Assembly (NCBI GenBank): GCA_002717765.1
Contig: PBCB01000025.1
Coordinates: 11,337 to 17,226 of the forward strand
DNA: 5,890 bases
Source of the DNA: Fidelibacterota bacterium
GTDB taxonomy: Bacteria; Marinisomatota; Marinisomatia; Marinisomatales; TCS55
Direction of reading: 5' to 3'
Made by a program: the position numbers and the translations under genes. The notes under the pieces were generated by a model. The model had not been told where the DNA came from and did not search any database. It saw only the letters and a list, made by a program, of their open reading frames with translations. Numbering within the stretch: the stretch's first letter is position 1; each line of letters starts with the position of its first letter. Of the stretch, positions 5,811-5,890 are shown in pieces.

Positions 5811-5884
5811 TAGCGGAGGAGGGACTTGAACCCCCGACACGTGGATTATGATTCCACTGCTCTAACCAGCTGAGCTACTCCGCC
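5811..5884 (-). tRNA. tRNA with CAT anticodon (elongator Met, or Ile2 if lysidine-modified)
   Basis: A complete 74-base cloverleaf without encoded CCA. The acceptor stem GGCGGAG pairs with CTCCGCT (position 1-72 is G-U) and the discriminator is A. The D arm is GCTC/GAGC. The anticodon stem GTGGA/TCCAC encloses the loop ATCATAA with anticodon CAT at 5848-5850. The T arm is GGGGG, loop TTCAAGT, CCCTC. It is not the initiator, since the anticodon stem lacks the three consecutive G-C pairs and the first acceptor pair is not open. Choosing between elongator Met and Ile2 needs comparison with the other CAT tRNAs of the genome. It is convergent with the preceding gene. The minus-strand trailer CTATTTTTT carries a U-run that may help termination. 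The promoter lies outside the window. Confidence 0.95.
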
Positions 5885-5890
5885 ATAAAT

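Noticed and set aside
5811..5884. tRNA as an integration site (attB) with an island to its left
   Set aside because: I found no second copy of the tRNA 3' end in the window, no integrase, and no sharp change in gene character. Only a wider region could show it.
5811..5884. Initiator tRNA-fMet
   Set aside because: The anticodon stem does not have three consecutive G-C pairs next to the loop, and position 1-72 forms a G-U pair instead of being unpaired.
1..5890. CRISPR array, insertion sequence, toxin-antitoxin pair or defence genes
   Set aside because: No spaced direct repeats, terminal inverted repeats, transposase or nuclease motifs were seen. All coding space is explained by the listed genes.

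Overview
The window looks like an ordinary stretch of chromosome from an AT-rich Gram-negative bacterium. Evidence for an outer membrane is a lipoprotein-type signal on the peptidase gene and a small beta-barrel-like protein that ends in Phe. The tRNA gene does not encode CCA. At least one gene has a strong Shine-Dalgarno site (AAGGAG), and one possible promoter has a sigma70-like TATAAT box. That fits typical Bacteroidota poorly. My best guess is a marine lineage such as Candidatus Marinimicrobia (SAR406) or another FCB-group relative. This is inferred from protein style only, and no marker gene here settles it.

Layout, left to right. (1) Positions 1-241, minus strand: the 5' part of an integral membrane protein resembling the dolichol/diacylglycerol kinase and CDP-diglyceride synthetase-like group. 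It runs off the left edge and has no ATG, GTG or TTG start in frame. (2) 265-3087, minus: a 940-residue M16 zinc metallopeptidase lipoprotein with both M16 halves in one chain, probably co-transcribed with (1). (3) 3144-3890, plus: a secreted SGNH/GDSL-type hydrolase, divergent from (2). (4) 3887-3918: a hairpin serving as a bidirectional terminator between convergent genes. (5) 3943-4521, minus: a small outer-membrane beta-barrel-like protein. (6) 4522-4626: a divergent intergenic region with a strong SD for (5), a sigma70-like promoter for (7), a perfect 12-bp palindrome over its -10 box, and a gapped inverted repeat. (7) 4627-5118, plus: a SixA-like phosphohistidine phosphatase, possibly translated from a leaderless mRNA. 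(8) 5118-5810, plus: a DUF6090-like protein with one N-terminal membrane segment, coupled to (7) by a TAATG stop/start overlap. (9) 5811-5884, minus: a tRNA with a CAT anticodon, whose discriminator base directly abuts the stop codon of (8).

Functionally, the peptidase, the SGNH hydrolase and the barrel protein are all exported, so much of the window concerns the cell envelope or periplasm. The SixA/DUF6090 pair is the one clear translational unit. I see no insertion sequence, CRISPR array, toxin-antitoxin pair or defence system. The most unusual points are the membrane-protein gene with no canonical start, the possibly leaderless sixA with its palindromic -10 region, and the zero-spacing junction of a coding stop with a tRNA 3' end. 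None of these amounts to evidence for a new biological system.
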